36,237 nucleotides of DNA from NCBI GenBank assembly GCA_945952115.1, contig CAMFHA010000016.1, positions 1 to 36,237 on the forward strand. The letters run 5' to 3'. How positions within the stretch are numbered: position 1 is the stretch's first letter; each line of letters begins with the position of its first letter. The position numbers and the translations under genes are program-made. Below the pieces are notes generated by a model. It ran no database searches. It saw only the letters and a list, made by a program, of their open reading frames with translations, and was not told the origin of the DNA. Of the stretch, positions 9,301 to 18,105 are shown in pieces. The stretch is from an uncultured Legionella sp. Its GTDB lineage: Bacteria > Pseudomonadota > Gammaproteobacteria > Legionellales > Legionellaceae.

Positions 9301-12300
9301 ATAGGTGCTTGTGTAATTTGCGTTGGTCTATTCGCTCGGTCAAATTTAAAAAAAAGAGGGCGATCTTGAGGTGATTTTTTTAAAGTAGCTTCGATAAGCG
9401 TTAAGGGAATTCCTGTGCTCGTAAAATCGGATAAATTCAAATCAAGAGTTAGCGCATAACGTATTAATTGAATGGCATTGCCAAATACATTGTATCTTGT
9501 TTCTGTTACAAAACCTTCTTGATCTACTTCATAACGTAGTTGATTGATATAATAGATTTTAAATTGTGCATTTCCAGCTTCATCGATAATTACAATAGGT
9601 TTTTTAAAGCTATTATAAAGAATTCGCGAGCTCAGATTTTTTTCTTCCTCAGGTCGAAATAGAAGTATGCCTTGTTGTTGCTCTAGTATTTCTAGACTGC
9701 TTTGTTTGGCGTAGTTGGATTCTGTTGGAGAAAAATAATTTTCTATAAGTTGAGTGGCGACTTTGTTTTTATCATCGACCGTTACACCGCATTGTACTGT
9801 TTTCACCAGTTGTTGAGCAGCATTATGATGAAGTTCAAGCGCTCTTGCCTCGGGGGTGCCATAGGCTTCAGTAACGATTTGGATATCGCTTTGATACTCT
9901 ATTTTTTTTATAATTCTTTGCTTATTTACTGCTGGAATTAATTGGCCTTGCTCCGTTACTGAAGTAATTTCTATTGGAGGCGTTGCTTCTTCAATAAGAC
10001 GATTTGCTCCATCCACAGCAAAAGTCCAGCTATCGCCACCTTTATCTTGATATTCTCTTAAATTACCTAAGGAATCTAGTTTGAATGTTTCTTTATATCC
10101 TAATTGATCCCTTGTTTCTATTGTTCGTAAGGCTGCGTCATAATAGGTTTCAATGGAGGGTATATGCTCTTTAGAAGAAAGTAGATTTCGAATGGATTCA
10201 AGAGTATAAATTGTTGGGATTTTTATTTGTTCTGGATAAAACCAACTTTTTGTAGGTTTTTCACTGCGATCGTATTCGTGCTCAGTGACATAACCTTCTG
10301 CATTTATTTCAAAAATAACTTGGCCAAAATCATTATGAATATAACGAGTGAAACGATCATCAGGATGCTCAAGCAACTCTCGCCTAGGACAATGAGTATA
10401 ATCAAAATAAGCGCGTGCATAAGTCCGCTCTTCAATTAGCCAACCTTGTTCATTCCAACATTGTTCGCTAACACCTCCTTCTCCATTGATTTTAAATCGC
10501 TCATTACCTAACTTATCGTAAAACCAAGCGCATTGTCTGTCTTCTCCAGTAGATGATGGTGTTTTAATCATGAAGTCGGTTTTATTTAGCGCTGTGGCAT
10601 AACTGATTTCATGAATTTTTTTACCTTGAGCATTATAGCTATAGCAAGTTAATTTGTTGTGCTCATTAAGGCTTGCTATTTTATGGCCTTCGGCATCATA
10701 AGCATAATAAATAACTTTATCGTCTTCACTGGGTTTAAGTAGGGTTTCAAGATGTTTCCAAGCAAAGTGTTGTACCGTGTTTAAATCTAAAGGAATAGCA
10801 TAATGACGCTCTTCAATACATTGCCCATTAGCATCATACTGTTTGCCAACAACACATCCAAGAGGATCAATAAAATAACGCTCTTGCCGTTCAACATCAT
10901 AGCAAGAATAAGATTGATGATTATTGGGGTCAATGTATAGGATGTAATTATCACTGTCATGATAGAATGTTTTATTACTAAGTTTAATTTGATCAGGATC
11001 TATGATTTGATTAATTAGGCGCTCTAGAGGATCGTATATCCATTGAGTCGTTAATTGATTGGGATATTCTGCAGAGCCTTTAGTTTCAAGTACAACATGT
11101 TCTAAACCATCGTATTGCTTATGCGTGTGAAGTGTTAATCCTTCTGGATCAATGATATGCTCTGTTTCTAAACCACGTTTATCACGAATTGTTTTAATTA
11201 GATGTTGATGTTCAGTGATCCGTTCTAATTCTCGGCCTTGAGAATCTCGTTTAAACAAAGAGACTCGTAGTTCATTATTCGCACCCCGCTCAATTTGTTG
11301 TTCTATATGACCTGATTTATTATGTTTATATTCTAAAGTCTTATTTGACGGACTTGATAATTTAGTTAACCATCCTGCATTATTGTATTCATAATCTTGC
11401 TGATTTCCTTCTGCATCGATGTAGGTTTTAATTTGTCCATCCACATCAAAGACAGATTTTTTTATTTCATTATCTGCATTACATTCTAATTCAAATTCAC
11501 CAAAAGCATTTTTTTCAATGAGAGAAGTAGTTAATGGGGTGCTCTTAACAATTGTACGGCCATGATTTTTATAAGTAAGTGTAGTGATGTTGTTTAAAGC
11601 ATCTGTTGTTTCTTTTAATCTAGAAAGCTCATCCCAAGTGAAATGTGCTTCATGATTTAATCCATTAATTTCCTTAATAATACGGCCTAGTTTATCTTTA
11701 TAAGTTTTACGTTGGGCTCGATATTGATCCGTATGAATTATTAAACCTTCTTCATCTTTATATATCCAATGCTCTGTTGCTTTAATGCCTTCTAAATCGT
11801 TGATTGTTAAAAGAGGTCGATCTGCTTTATCGTAAGTCATAGAATGGATTAGATTCTGTTGCTCATTAATTTGTTGCTGTATAAAAATAAGGTTATTAAA
11901 GCCATCATAGTTTTTGTTCGTAACATAGTGTTCCGCATCAATGGTGACGATCTCTAAACCTCTATTATTATATTTGGTTTTATTTACAGCATCGTGTTCA
12001 TTTTTCTTTGCGTGAAAAAAGGCAGTCAATGTTGAAGTGAGCAGACCGCCTTCGAGACATGCTAATTCTTCTTGGTTTAAAACTAAGGTATAGTGGCGTA
12101 TGGTTTCAGGAAGATGATGAATAGCTTCATAAGTAAATTCGGTTATTCCGCCTGTGGGGCTGATACTAAAACAAAGCTCTTTTTCGCTATTATAATAAAA
12201 ATAATGAGTGTTCCCTAATTCATCTTGCGTTTTTCTAGTTAATCCTGTTGCGCTATAAAAATGACGTAGACTTTCATTTTGCCATAGTGCTTCGATTAAA

Positions 12301-15035
12301 TTAGAATTGTTAGTTAACTCAAGCTCCTCTAATTTTAAAGTCATTCGAGGTGATAATTCATGTGTTTCTTGACCAAAAGCGTTATAACGTGTGTGTCTGT
12401 TTCGAGACCTCGTATCGGCAAGTAAGTCTTTTTTTAGTTCACTAGCAACTTTTCCACAGTGAGCATAAGCTTTGATGATTTGGAGACCAGAACTATGTTG
12501 CTCTTCTATCAAACGACTCATAAGATCCCAGGTGAAGCGCGTGTTTTCTTCACCGCAGTTGCTAGCAATAATTCGTCCTTCAGCGTCTAAAAGAAACGAT
12601 TTTTTTATAGATTCTGCATTGATGTGCTCTTTACATTGTCCTCTAGAATCTAGTTGATAGCTCTCTTTTTTAGTTGGAATAGAAACAAGCAAATCCTCAT
12701 TCCAATGAGTAATTTTTGGCAGGCTACCTAAAGAGGTGGTTAGAGTTTTTAAATCCCCCAAAGTAGTTCGCTGATAAGCAATGACTTGTCCAGAAGGAAA
12801 TTGTTCGCCTATGAGCTCATGAGCTTTATTATAAAAATAGTAATGATGCTTATCTTCTTCTGACTCAATAATCTGGGGAAGTTTATCCAAGTTTGCTCTG
12901 GCTTTCTCTCGAGTACTGTACGGATTAGCATATTTTATAGTTTCTTTTACATTTCCATGAGTATCATAGTGATGTTGTGTTAAATAATTATCTCCATTAA
13001 TAAAACCTAATAATTTTCCGTTAGCATCATAAAATGTTGATTCAAGACAATAGTCTCCTGTTGGTTGAGGAAAATAATTTCCTGCAATTAAAGCAATTTT
13101 ATTTACTTCTTTTAAAGGTTCTGCATAACGCCATTGATGTAGAAGATAATCATTCTTATCATAGGACTTTTGTATGACTCTCATTAAACTATCAATTTGG
13201 AAAATAACTCGATTGCATTCATCATAAATGAAGTATTCTTCCGCTCCTTGTTCTTGTTTAATAAGACAAACACGTCCTCCATTGTCATAGATAAATGACT
13301 TAGCAAGGCTATATTCAGGAGCGTTTTGTTCTTCTAGATTTATAAAACCACTTTTATTCCAGATTTGAGTGGTGATTAATCCTGTGGGTTGAAAAATAAT
13401 TTGGTGTTGATTTTTTTCATACACATGCTGGGTTATTTGCCCTAGGGGATTGATGAACTGTATTGGTCGTGAAAGACCATCGTAATGTAGAGATTCTATA
13501 GCCGTTTCTTGTTCGTTTAACTTTCTTTTTTTAGTGTGTAAATCACCATGAATAGTCCATTCAAACTCATGGTAAGCAGCATATTGATCCTGTATTCCAA
13601 TACCATCTTCAGTACTATTTGCATACACCATCTCGGTGCTAATTTGTCCATAAAGATTATAAGTCCACTCGGTCAAAGCAACAGCAGTTTTATTTTGTTG
13701 TGTGCACCATTCTTGTATCGTTTCAAAAGGAATTATCGATTTTCTTGTTAGATTACTAGTATCAAATACTTGTTCTAAATAAACTAGCTCTTTAGTTCTA
13801 TTTCCTTTTTTATCATAGGAGTAAGAATGTACCGCTCCATGAGGCTGTATTTTAAAAGCGATTTGTTGTTTATTATTGTAGATGTAGAATGTATTTAATT
13901 CTTTATCACTAGCAAATTCTGTTTCGCAAAGAATTAAACCGGTTAAAGGATGATGGTGATATAATTTTTTTTCTTCTTGGCGTCCAGTACATTGTGAGTA
14001 AAACCCAAGAGTATCATAAGTGAATTTTTTTTCTGTTTCATCTGAGTAATGTATTGATTCAATACGATCCAAATCATCATAATAATATTCTTGAATTTGT
14101 TCGTTATGAACGTATTTAGCTAATAAATCCGCTTCATTTTTAGAAAAAAAATAGTCATTATCTAATGGGTCGCTGATTAAAGTTGAGTTCCCTTGATAAT
14201 GCAAAAGAAAGGTATATTCTTCGCCGCTGGTAACGCTGCTTAGATAGTTTCCTTCATAACTGAAAGACACTTCAGTTTGATCGCTTTGATTGATCTGCTC
14301 TAATAGATTTGATTCATCTGTATAATGATAATTAATGTCATAATATTCTTGCCCTGCAATAGGAATAGATGTTTGAGTTAATAACTGGTTTTCATTAAAA
14401 AAATAGTGCATGAGAAGAGTTTTATTATTGTCTTCATGCGCGTTAATCTTAATTTGGTTAAGGGAGTATTCTATACTTAATCTTAGGCCTGTAATGTCTT
14501 TGATATTAATTAAACGACCGGTATTATCGTATTCATAGCTTAAAAAATTTCCTGAGGAATCTATTATTTTTTCAATTTGATTATTTTTATTATAATTCTC
14601 TTGAATATTTTTAGCGGGACTCCATCCAGACCATACTTCTTCTGAGGCATTATAAGTTAAAGTCGAGGAGCCTCCAGTTTCTGATAAATTGACATAACAA
14701 TTGCGATCGGGCGTGTACGTGTAAATGCTTTCATGGCCATCCGCTTCTTCAACCACTAAAAAACTATTTGGCTTATTAAGCTCGCCTTGAATAGAACTAA
14801 TAGTCTTGCCTTGGTTTAATTTCCAAGGAGTTTGCGATTGACTATTGTATACATAACCGATGTCAAGCTGAAAACCTTGAGTTGTAAGTGATTTAGTAAA
14901 ATCTTTGATAAAGAGGTTGCCATTGAGGGGATTGGCATTGAGCAAAATTTTTGCTTGCCCATAAACCACTTCTGCTTGCTGCAGGAGATTATTTTTTTTA
15001 CCTAAGCCACGTGTTGGAATTGCATTAAAAAACAT
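3369..15035 (-). CDS. Giant Rhs/YD-repeat protein with LysM domain (3888 aa)
   Basis: Nearly the whole protein consists of YD-type repeats (YxYDxxGRL-like units) that in the Rhs/TcC superfamily form a beta-barrel cocoon around a C-terminal toxin. Approximate order: N-terminal entry region 1-100; YD repeats to ~2330; a ~670-residue block (about 2350-3020) with few YD units that reads like beta-sandwich domains; renewed Rhs core ~3030-3660; a LysM motif (YIVNQGDSF, ~3674-3710); then a Pro-rich and hydrophobic tail (~3760-3888) including QQEMAIALGDQSKFSLSALG. No signal peptide, PAAR or VgrG part is visible, so the export route is unknown. AAGGAG lies about 8 nt before the ATG. The ORF is intact over 11.7 kb, but its end at NIELTKPLKV departs from the conserved tail, which resumes in the next ORF in another frame. 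Confidence 0.93.
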   Translation of the reverse strand: MFFNAIPTRGLGKKNNLLQQAEVVYGQAKILLNANPLNGNLFIKDFTKSLTTQGFQLDIGYVYNSQSQTPWKLNQGKTISSIQGELNKPNSFLVVEEADGHESIYTYTPDRNCYVNLSETGGSSTLTYNASEEVWSGWSPAKNIQENYNKNNQIEKIIDSSGNFLSYEYDNTGRLINIKDITGLRLSIEYSLNQIKINAHEDNNKTLLMHYFFNENQLLTQTSIPIAGQEYYDINYHYTDESNLLEQINQSDQTEVSFSYEGNYLSSVTSGEEYTFLLHYQGNSTLISDPLDNDYFFSKNEADLLAKYVHNEQIQEYYYDDLDRIESIHYSDETEKKFTYDTLGFYSQCTGRQEEKKLYHHHPLTGLILCETEFASDKELNTFYIYNNKQQIAFKIQPHGAVHSYSYDKKGNRTKELVYLEQVFDTSNLTRKSIIPFETIQEWCTQQNKTAVALTEWTYNLYGQISTEMVYANSTEDGIGIQDQYAAYHEFEWTIHGDLHTKKRKLNEQETAIESLHYDGLSRPIQFINPLGQITQHVYEKNQHQIIFQPTGLITTQIWNKSGFINLEEQNAPEYSLAKSFIYDNGGRVCLIKQEQGAEEYFIYDECNRVIFQIDSLMRVIQKSYDKNDYLLHQWRYAEPLKEVNKIALIAGNYFPQPTGDYCLESTFYDANGKLLGFINGDNYLTQHHYDTHGNVKETIKYANPYSTREKARANLDKLPQIIESEEDKHHYYFYNKAHELIGEQFPSGQVIAYQRTTLGDLKTLTTSLGSLPKITHWNEDLLVSIPTKKESYQLDSRGQCKEHINAESIKKSFLLDAEGRIIASNCGEENTRFTWDLMSRLIEEQHSSGLQIIKAYAHCGKVASELKKDLLADTRSRNRHTRYNAFGQETHELSPRMTLKLEELELTNNSNLIEALWQNESLRHFYSATGLTRKTQDELGNTHYFYYNSEKELCFSISPTGGITEFTYEAIHHLPETIRHYTLVLNQEELACLEGGLLTSTLTAFFHAKKNEHDAVNKTKYNNRGLEIVTIDAEHYVTNKNYDGFNNLIFIQQQINEQQNLIHSMTYDKADRPLLTINDLEGIKATEHWIYKDEEGLIIHTDQYRAQRKTYKDKLGRIIKEINGLNHEAHFTWDELSRLKETTDALNNITTLTYKNHGRTIVKSTPLTTSLIEKNAFGEFELECNADNEIKKSVFDVDGQIKTYIDAEGNQQDYEYNNAGWLTKLSSPSNKTLEYKHNKSGHIEQQIERGANNELRVSLFKRDSQGRELERITEHQHLIKTIRDKRGLETEHIIDPEGLTLHTHKQYDGLEHVVLETKGSAEYPNQLTTQWIYDPLERLINQIIDPDQIKLSNKTFYHDSDNYILYIDPNNHQSYSCYDVERQERYFIDPLGCVVGKQYDANGQCIEERHYAIPLDLNTVQHFAWKHLETLLKPSEDDKVIYYAYDAEGHKIASLNEHNKLTCYSYNAQGKKIHEISYATALNKTDFMIKTPSSTGEDRQCAWFYDKLGNERFKINGEGGVSEQCWNEQGWLIEERTYARAYFDYTHCPRRELLEHPDDRFTRYIHNDFGQVIFEINAEGYVTEHEYDRSEKPTKSWFYPEQIKIPTIYTLESIRNLLSSKEHIPSIETYYDAALRTIETRDQLGYKETFKLDSLGNLREYQDKGGDSWTFAVDGANRLIEEATPPIEITSVTEQGQLIPAVNKQRIIKKIEYQSDIQIVTEAYGTPEARALELHHNAAQQLVKTVQCGVTVDDKNKVATQLIENYFSPTESNYAKQSSLEILEQQQGILLFRPEEEKNLSSRILYNSFKKPIVIIDEAGNAQFKIYYINQLRYEVDQEGFVTETRYNVFGNAIQLIRYALTLDLNLSDFTSTGIPLTLIEATLKKSPQDRPLFFKFDRANRPTQITQAPIFTYIPQIQAKAHYGFCSPIKSNEYNSFGEIYSERELVDPFNDVWNENRTWFNKIGHPIAQVDGLNYLSTHVTDRFGNNKKTIEYANTLNIILQKESTLQEVVQGIEADADNDRLYTSEINARNEITKTIQHKVCLYDPEVDPSNLANLFLSLEPQNIEHQFLRNAKGLLEKEIVPNGTEKITLYNARNLPVLKTEAPRQLANGLATPVITMGYNAFGQPTRITHHANPYEAKAYLIPHPEDQIYLAGFDIRGLQIVTVEPEGAIHYQNFTETKKLASSWIWVQGWGDKNQLIRRLHQTHYEYDKRGIETLRIESIESGATIKTATQSNAFGEKIAEGSGDGFYPIYWLRDRTGRVWNTNEQNGVPVITLSNATGQETLNARSRTRSLKEVTSLEQLEAIMELDYTHLQRLESERDVKGTIRTQASPAFRMLPLNAPEPIQTEVSSGTSYPSFGKASLTWPVPDIAGLEAEASLWPKGRKEEIKSLTVNTIAARCGIDVSAFPTDEYDYQIDFYYRDPQTKQRDAYPCYRAEGNCFIATEILLPTSNLIWQQTDESHLTLYGHLNNISGVELRENGRVIGQVAISDTEKAHCWTIDLSSIPSGRYEFHWLRGYSLLEENPITLGAVSVKGTKIDSISTQLNQTLDLYLMNFNTVISSSWSNIPPQISTLYHELTVANASHPYPSQDTILVNYSTQISCIDSAIKNKSRSYTIHNSFYLGLKSMSRFSANVVRNRLYVIDSNKVEHTIAEVIKPHSGVPSFNANFLYVQPGPDLPRVDALREHFNDGHLGKTIALSPWMNRSSRCPALIHNTNTAYDLISLQASFADPIPCGEISIHTANTQSKELLVREITLSEVCISKIKTNINYQLMHYDKRIGLNFKWNLPDDLTNKPLKVQFKLNFRTEVFQKTYGNYTFEYQVGRSSEMPYNGHLVPISLGGATVKIPAFTDFDLKSLKLYVQYNNEWIVLLDTTSFKFNSAQQSKKSNITIKSHDGWYSGTRSISQYIEGGTATTENTHTLLFYPMPSGIDSKTICLEYKDTTLVNSAWRALTKVYHTGQILSASATVIASGTYQYRLKAKNIRGEAINFSQLAPETQGDWALGFFNVTHGGILTKTKSAPPSQELVRPLRMQSTDRWGNIINSTNALGNTTQIYYNGRNKALKKIDPAVEITEKNGLKKIANPKTYTLYDLSDNIIGLIDANGHKTIHERDNDGKTLKTTFADGVFKQSIPDIFGRTHLTRDPFNKESSKQYDRCNRQIAYQDPCHWKTKFSYNELGDRLAVVNGNLETERYDYLHPSRQVTHYYLAEETNPTRKEYERHGVLIKEELSDQRCTIWETDAFGNIIAHSDLGGARYTYQNNPYYPTELTQITSSGGQHGTRLSADGSTQVMPNQNLIYQYDEASHEIAILDNTLPLTTQYRFDLAGRRARETFIGFDGHIYQSVLMKWNALDWLSEVRDNKMLVKYSQDAKGNRRSTIASLYWNEHWDPIGEENWYLYNEADKIIISRGLLKNNLIQIGPNKGTALLYDIGGRRQYECTLTLEAKEVKKKLVYLDNNLLKQTVTLSDNKINNYEYDKQVARRTLFTTGTKEHHSYYNHKGWVEREKTFNKTDQTTADTVYKANRIGLPTEQNTKVRNKEGTDGYDDHIKTIYAPFESDKVLRVEGTRQRVGGDQSHSLVQIGYDPNGNTEVVLGDNQEPRTFITNCKNRIVQKKQGPINQENYFYTTSDQPLGRFGTISPEGFTNRPSDIDFDLNYHPVSEHFPPPTPSRYIVNQGDSFTSISERMYGDQSFGDLIAEANGYRLEESPPTGLNLTIPNLVNTNIHNWDGQYSIYNPTAIIGSLYPNMPIPNRMVVTAPPPLQRSHKKFWHILIKAIASTAIMAFAPEFAGVFAGVFSELIGEALGFALAGAASNLVQQEMAIALGDQSKFSLSALGQSALLATGTAGIGKGLGLDFIKAPQYQHLVNTAVQNIELTKPLKV

Positions 15036-15329
15036 AGCAGTGTACTCCTTATTTCCATTTTATCCGTCCAGAAGCATTTATATTTTTTATACGAGAGATA
15101 TAAATACTTTGCTTTTTGTTTGACTCACTTTATTACAACAAGATTTAACGTTTCCTTTGGTTAATCTTGATGCTTCGCAGAGAGAAGGCAATCATTTTCT
15201 GCTTCGTTTTTGAACATTAAGCGAAATCATAATATTTGATAGAATTGAAATGGTCAAGAGACTTTTAAAAATGGGCATTAATATTTTCTTGCACTCAACA
15301 GAAATGTCTTGCGCTGAGAAGTTTAATGT
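15036..15329. other. Intergenic region upstream of the Rhs gene
   Basis: An AT-rich leader of about 290 bp between the terminator of the preceding minus-strand gene and the Rhs start. It must hold the Rhs promoter if that terminator works, but I see no hexamer pair on the minus strand good enough to call. The only clear element is the ribosome site AAGGAG near 15045. Confidence 0.4.
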
Positions 15330-15360
15330 AAAAACCCGAATTATGCTGCGCTAATACGGG
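15330..15360 (-). terminator. Rho-independent terminator of the 15378-15821 gene
   Basis: On the minus strand CCCGTATTA pairs with TAATTCGGG (one mismatch) around a 7-nt loop and is followed directly by TTTTT (15330-15334). It begins 18 nt past the stop codon of the small membrane-protein gene and separates it from the Rhs gene, so the two are probably distinct transcripts. Confidence 0.75.
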
Positions 15361-15377
15361 CATTTGTTTGGGCGCTT

Positions 15378-15821
15378 CTAGTTAAATGGGCTATTCGAAG
15401 TGTAGCAAGATAGCTCAGGGGTATCCCATATGCGGATAAAATTACCTATATGCCCACTCATAAGCAATGTTGATGCAAAAATTAATGCTCCACGTTCATC
15501 TTCAGGAATATTCTTATGTTTACAAAGCATCCAAAAGGCCATGGCAAAGATACATGTATTAAATGCAACTTTATTAGCCAAGACATTTTCAGTGGACTGT
15601 TCAATAGCGGAACATTGTTTATTTAGGCCAAAATACATCGAAAGCCACATGACTTTTGTTATACCGTGTCCCAAAAGTTTCCCCATGGCAGTTAATGTAA
15701 GCAAAAAATAGAGCTCTGTCCTAGTGGGTATGTAATGTTCCATTTTTTGTTTTAACTCATTTGGGAAATGTTGAGTAAAAACCTTAGATAACATATCAGG
15801 TGAGTCTGGAAAAAATTTCAT
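15378..15821 (-). CDS. Small predicted membrane protein, unknown function
   Basis: A 147-aa protein that I do not recognise. After a polar N-terminus (residues 1-35) there are about three hydrophobic segments (roughly 36-66, 84-100 and 111-129), suggesting an inner-membrane protein. Cys and His occur (GHGI, NKQC, LCKHK) but form no metal motif I can name. The ATG at 15821 has GGAA about 7 nt upstream. A convincing terminator follows it. It lies between the Rhs island and the polysaccharide operon, transcribed away from the latter, and shares the 188-bp divergent region with it. Nothing in the sequence ties it firmly to either neighbour. Confidence 0.6.
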   Translation of the reverse strand: MKFFPDSPDMLSKVFTQHFPNELKQKMEHYIPTRTELYFLLTLTAMGKLLGHGITKVMWLSMYFGLNKQCSAIEQSTENVLANKVAFNTCIFAMAFWMLCKHKNIPEDERGALIFASTLLMSGHIGNFIRIWDTPELSCYTSNSPFN

Positions 15822-15920
15822 GAAGAGTTCCGATAAAAAAAGGTATGTATTGTTTCATAGTATTAAAAATATTGTCAATGAGAAAGTTGGTAGAAAATTG
15901 GTACAGCGATGTTCTGAGGT

Positions 15921-15950
15921 TATAGATTTCTTGTTTTGCATAAAATCTAT
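15921..15950. promoter_or_regulatory. Inverted repeat over the -35 region, candidate operator
   Basis: TATAGATTT (15921-15929) and AAATCTATA (15942-15950) are perfect 9-bp inverted arms separated by 12 nt. They bracket the candidate -35 hexamer of the polysaccharide operon and reach into the spacer. A dimeric repressor bound here would block the promoter. The regulator is unknown. Confidence 0.4.
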
Positions 15951-15959
15951 AGATATACT
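15931..15959 (+). promoter_or_regulatory. Candidate sigma-70 promoter of the polysaccharide operon
   Basis: TTGTTT (15931-15936), a 17-nt spacer, then TATACT (15954-15959; five of six bases match the -10 consensus). The predicted transcript start near 15966 leaves a short leader before AAGGAG at 15971. The -35 is weak, which fits a regulated promoter. Confidence 0.5.
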
Positions 15960-15983
15960 TAAGTGCAATTAAGGAGTGAGCTG

Positions 15984-16004
15984 ATGGATGGATCTGTAAA
16001 ATAA
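15984..16004 (+). other. Six-codon leader ORF before the BcsB-like gene
   Basis: AAGGAG (15971-15976) sits at ideal distance from ATG 15984, which opens a six-codon frame (MDGSVK) ending in TAA at 16002-16004. The BcsB-like ATG follows 5 nt later and has no good ribosome site of its own. Its frame has a TGA at 15977 and no alternative upstream start. Translation of the first structural gene may therefore depend on reinitiation. A chance arrangement cannot be excluded. Confidence 0.35.
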
Positions 16005-16009
16005 AAAGT

Positions 16010-18100
16010 ATGACCTCATTAAAACGAATTTTAAAAAAAATGCATTTATTGGTGCTGTTATTGATTGTATCGTTAAATGCTTTTTGTCAATCAAATTTGC
16101 CAGCACTAGTTAAGAATAATTATACCTTTAAAGAGCTTGGTTGGGATGATGCTATTACTTTAAATAGTTATAACCCCAGCGCCATGCTTTATCTGCCGAT
16201 CACCAATAAACCAAGGCCACAAACAGCTATTCTTCATTTAAAAATAGCTTTTTCTCAAGAGCTCACTGAGGCTACACGTTTAGAAATAAAGTTTAATCAA
16301 ACTCTTTTGCGTACTATATCACCTTCAAACAATAGTGCGGACCCAATAACTTTAGATATTGAGCTGCCGCTTAGTAATTTATCAGCAGATTGGCAAGGAT
16401 TATCGTTCACCGCATACCTCAATAGTAAAAAAACATTATGTAGCCCCGAGCTATGGATCTATATACTCCCCGACAGTAGTTTAACTTTGACCACTACAAA
16501 CGCTCCTTTTACTGGCAGTTTAAATCAAGTCATGCGCTTATTTTTGAATGACCCCGCAATCAACCCTAGCTCTCCTTTGTTATTATTGCCAGCAACGCCC
16601 TCATTAGGAGACATTTTTGCTTCATTGCGTATAGCCATGCGCTTTGGTCAATTAACCGATAATAATAAAATAGTATTAAGTACTCATTTTATTGATCAAC
16701 CTGACAATGAATTAAATAATCATAATTTGGTTTTAATTGGTACAGAAAGTGAATTGCAAACCTATCCGCCTTATTTGAATCAGCTCAATCAAAAAGTACA
16801 AAATGCGTTTAAGCAAGAAAATGGTATTATTTTGCTGAGTGAATCGCCATTGAATCCTCAATATGGCTTATTGACTTTTACTGCTAGTAATTATAAGGCA
16901 TTAAATAAAGCAGTACGTGCATTTTTACTGCCAGAATTTCAAGAGGTTGCGTCCGGGCAATTGGCCTTGATTAAGACTATTCAAACCACTAAGAATAACG
17001 TAGCGGTTGACCAATGGTATCAAACCACTTTGGAACATTTGGATTATAATGAGCAAATGGTAACAGGATTAGGGCAACATAAGGTGAGTTACTCTATTCT
17101 ATTACCCACAGACAAAATTCCCCAAAACGCAACACTAGAAACTTTAATAACTTCTCCCTTAACAAAGCAAGAGGGGAGTTCCTATGTTACTCTGTTAGTC
17201 AACGGACAAAAACAATCTTCATTCGAACTGAGTTCTGATCATTTCGCATGGAAAGCAACGATTAATGCCAGTGCACTAAAACCGGGTTTTAATACCTTCG
17301 AATATGTAATTAATTTACATTTGGCGCAAGAGGAATGTACCTTACAAAATTATGAGCAAGTATGGGCTACCATTCACAACCAAACCAAGCTTACAGTATT
17401 CTTTCTTGATGAATACCCCATGGCTACTCTCAATCAATTCCCTGTGCCCTTTAGCTCCGAAATTAATGTGATAGTGCCTGAGCAGCTATCAAAAAATCAA
17501 ATAAGTAACTTGGGTAGATTGTTTTTCAAATTTGGCCAGCTCATTCCTTACAATGTATTAACCATCAATTTTTTAAGTGCTAGTCAAATTGATGAAGCAT
17601 TTATACGTACTCATAATCTTATTCTTTATGGTACGCCAGAGAGTAATCCTTGGGTTAAATTTGCTTTAGAATATATGCCTATCCAATTAAAAAATAATGA
17701 GCGCGTTTTAAAATTATCACATAAGTACCTCGAGCTAGGGGGAGCTAGTTCGACCGGACTATTAGAGCTGATGCATTCACCTTGGAGCTCGAAACATGCC
17801 GTATTTTTGCTTACTGGCACCGAGGAATCAGGATTAAATAATGCGGTTAATCAGTTTATTAACGATGAAGCGCGCGTAAAATTAAATGGAAATATAGCGC
17901 TCATTAATGCAGATCGATTAGTAGAAGTATTTAATAGTCATGATGGGCATTATATAAGTAAAAAAGAGCAGCTCATTAATTTCATTAGCAATAAAGCGAA
18001 AAACATTAAATTTTATTTATTCAATCATCCGCAACTATTTATTTATTTGCTCGTATTTATTGTTCCAGTAATTATTTATCTAAAGCGGCGTAAAAAATAA
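16010..18100 (+). CDS. BcsB-like periplasmic membrane-anchored subunit of polysaccharide synthase
   Basis: A 696-aa protein with a signal peptide (basic start, hydrophobic LLVLLLIVSL, likely cut after AFC) and one C-terminal transmembrane helix (about 676-691) ending in KRRKK. Between them is a long beta-rich periplasmic region. It opens with YTFKELGWDDAITLNSY and LYLPITN, the layout of BcsB proteins (LkdLG, then a Phe/Pro strand), the partner of cellulose synthase BcsA that guides the nascent glucan through the periplasm. It is somewhat shorter than typical BcsB. It is the first gene of the operon, 5 nt before the GH81 gene, with the glycosyltransferase following, so it probably partners that synthase. 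The product need not be cellulose. Family assignment is fairly sure; substrate is not. Confidence 0.8.
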   Translation: MTSLKRILKKMHLLVLLLIVSLNAFCQSNLPALVKNNYTFKELGWDDAITLNSYNPSAMLYLPITNKPRPQTAILHLKIAFSQELTEATRLEIKFNQTLLRTISPSNNSADPITLDIELPLSNLSADWQGLSFTAYLNSKKTLCSPELWIYILPDSSLTLTTTNAPFTGSLNQVMRLFLNDPAINPSSPLLLLPATPSLGDIFASLRIAMRFGQLTDNNKIVLSTHFIDQPDNELNNHNLVLIGTESELQTYPPYLNQLNQKVQNAFKQENGIILLSESPLNPQYGLLTFTASNYKALNKAVRAFLLPEFQEVASGQLALIKTIQTTKNNVAVDQWYQTTLEHLDYNEQMVTGLGQHKVSYSILLPTDKIPQNATLETLITSPLTKQEGSSYVTLLVNGQKQSSFELSSDHFAWKATINASALKPGFNTFEYVINLHLAQEECTLQNYEQVWATIHNQTKLTVFFLDEYPMATLNQFPVPFSSEINVIVPEQLSKNQISNLGRLFFKFGQLIPYNVLTINFLSASQIDEAFIRTHNLILYGTPESNPWVKFALEYMPIQLKNNERVLKLSHKYLELGGASSTGLLELMHSPWSSKHAVFLLTGTEESGLNNAVNQFINDEARVKLNGNIALINADRLVEVFNSHDGHYISKKEQLINFISNKAKNIKFYLFNHPQLFIYLLVFIVPVIIYLKRRKK

Positions 18101-18105
18101 AGGAA

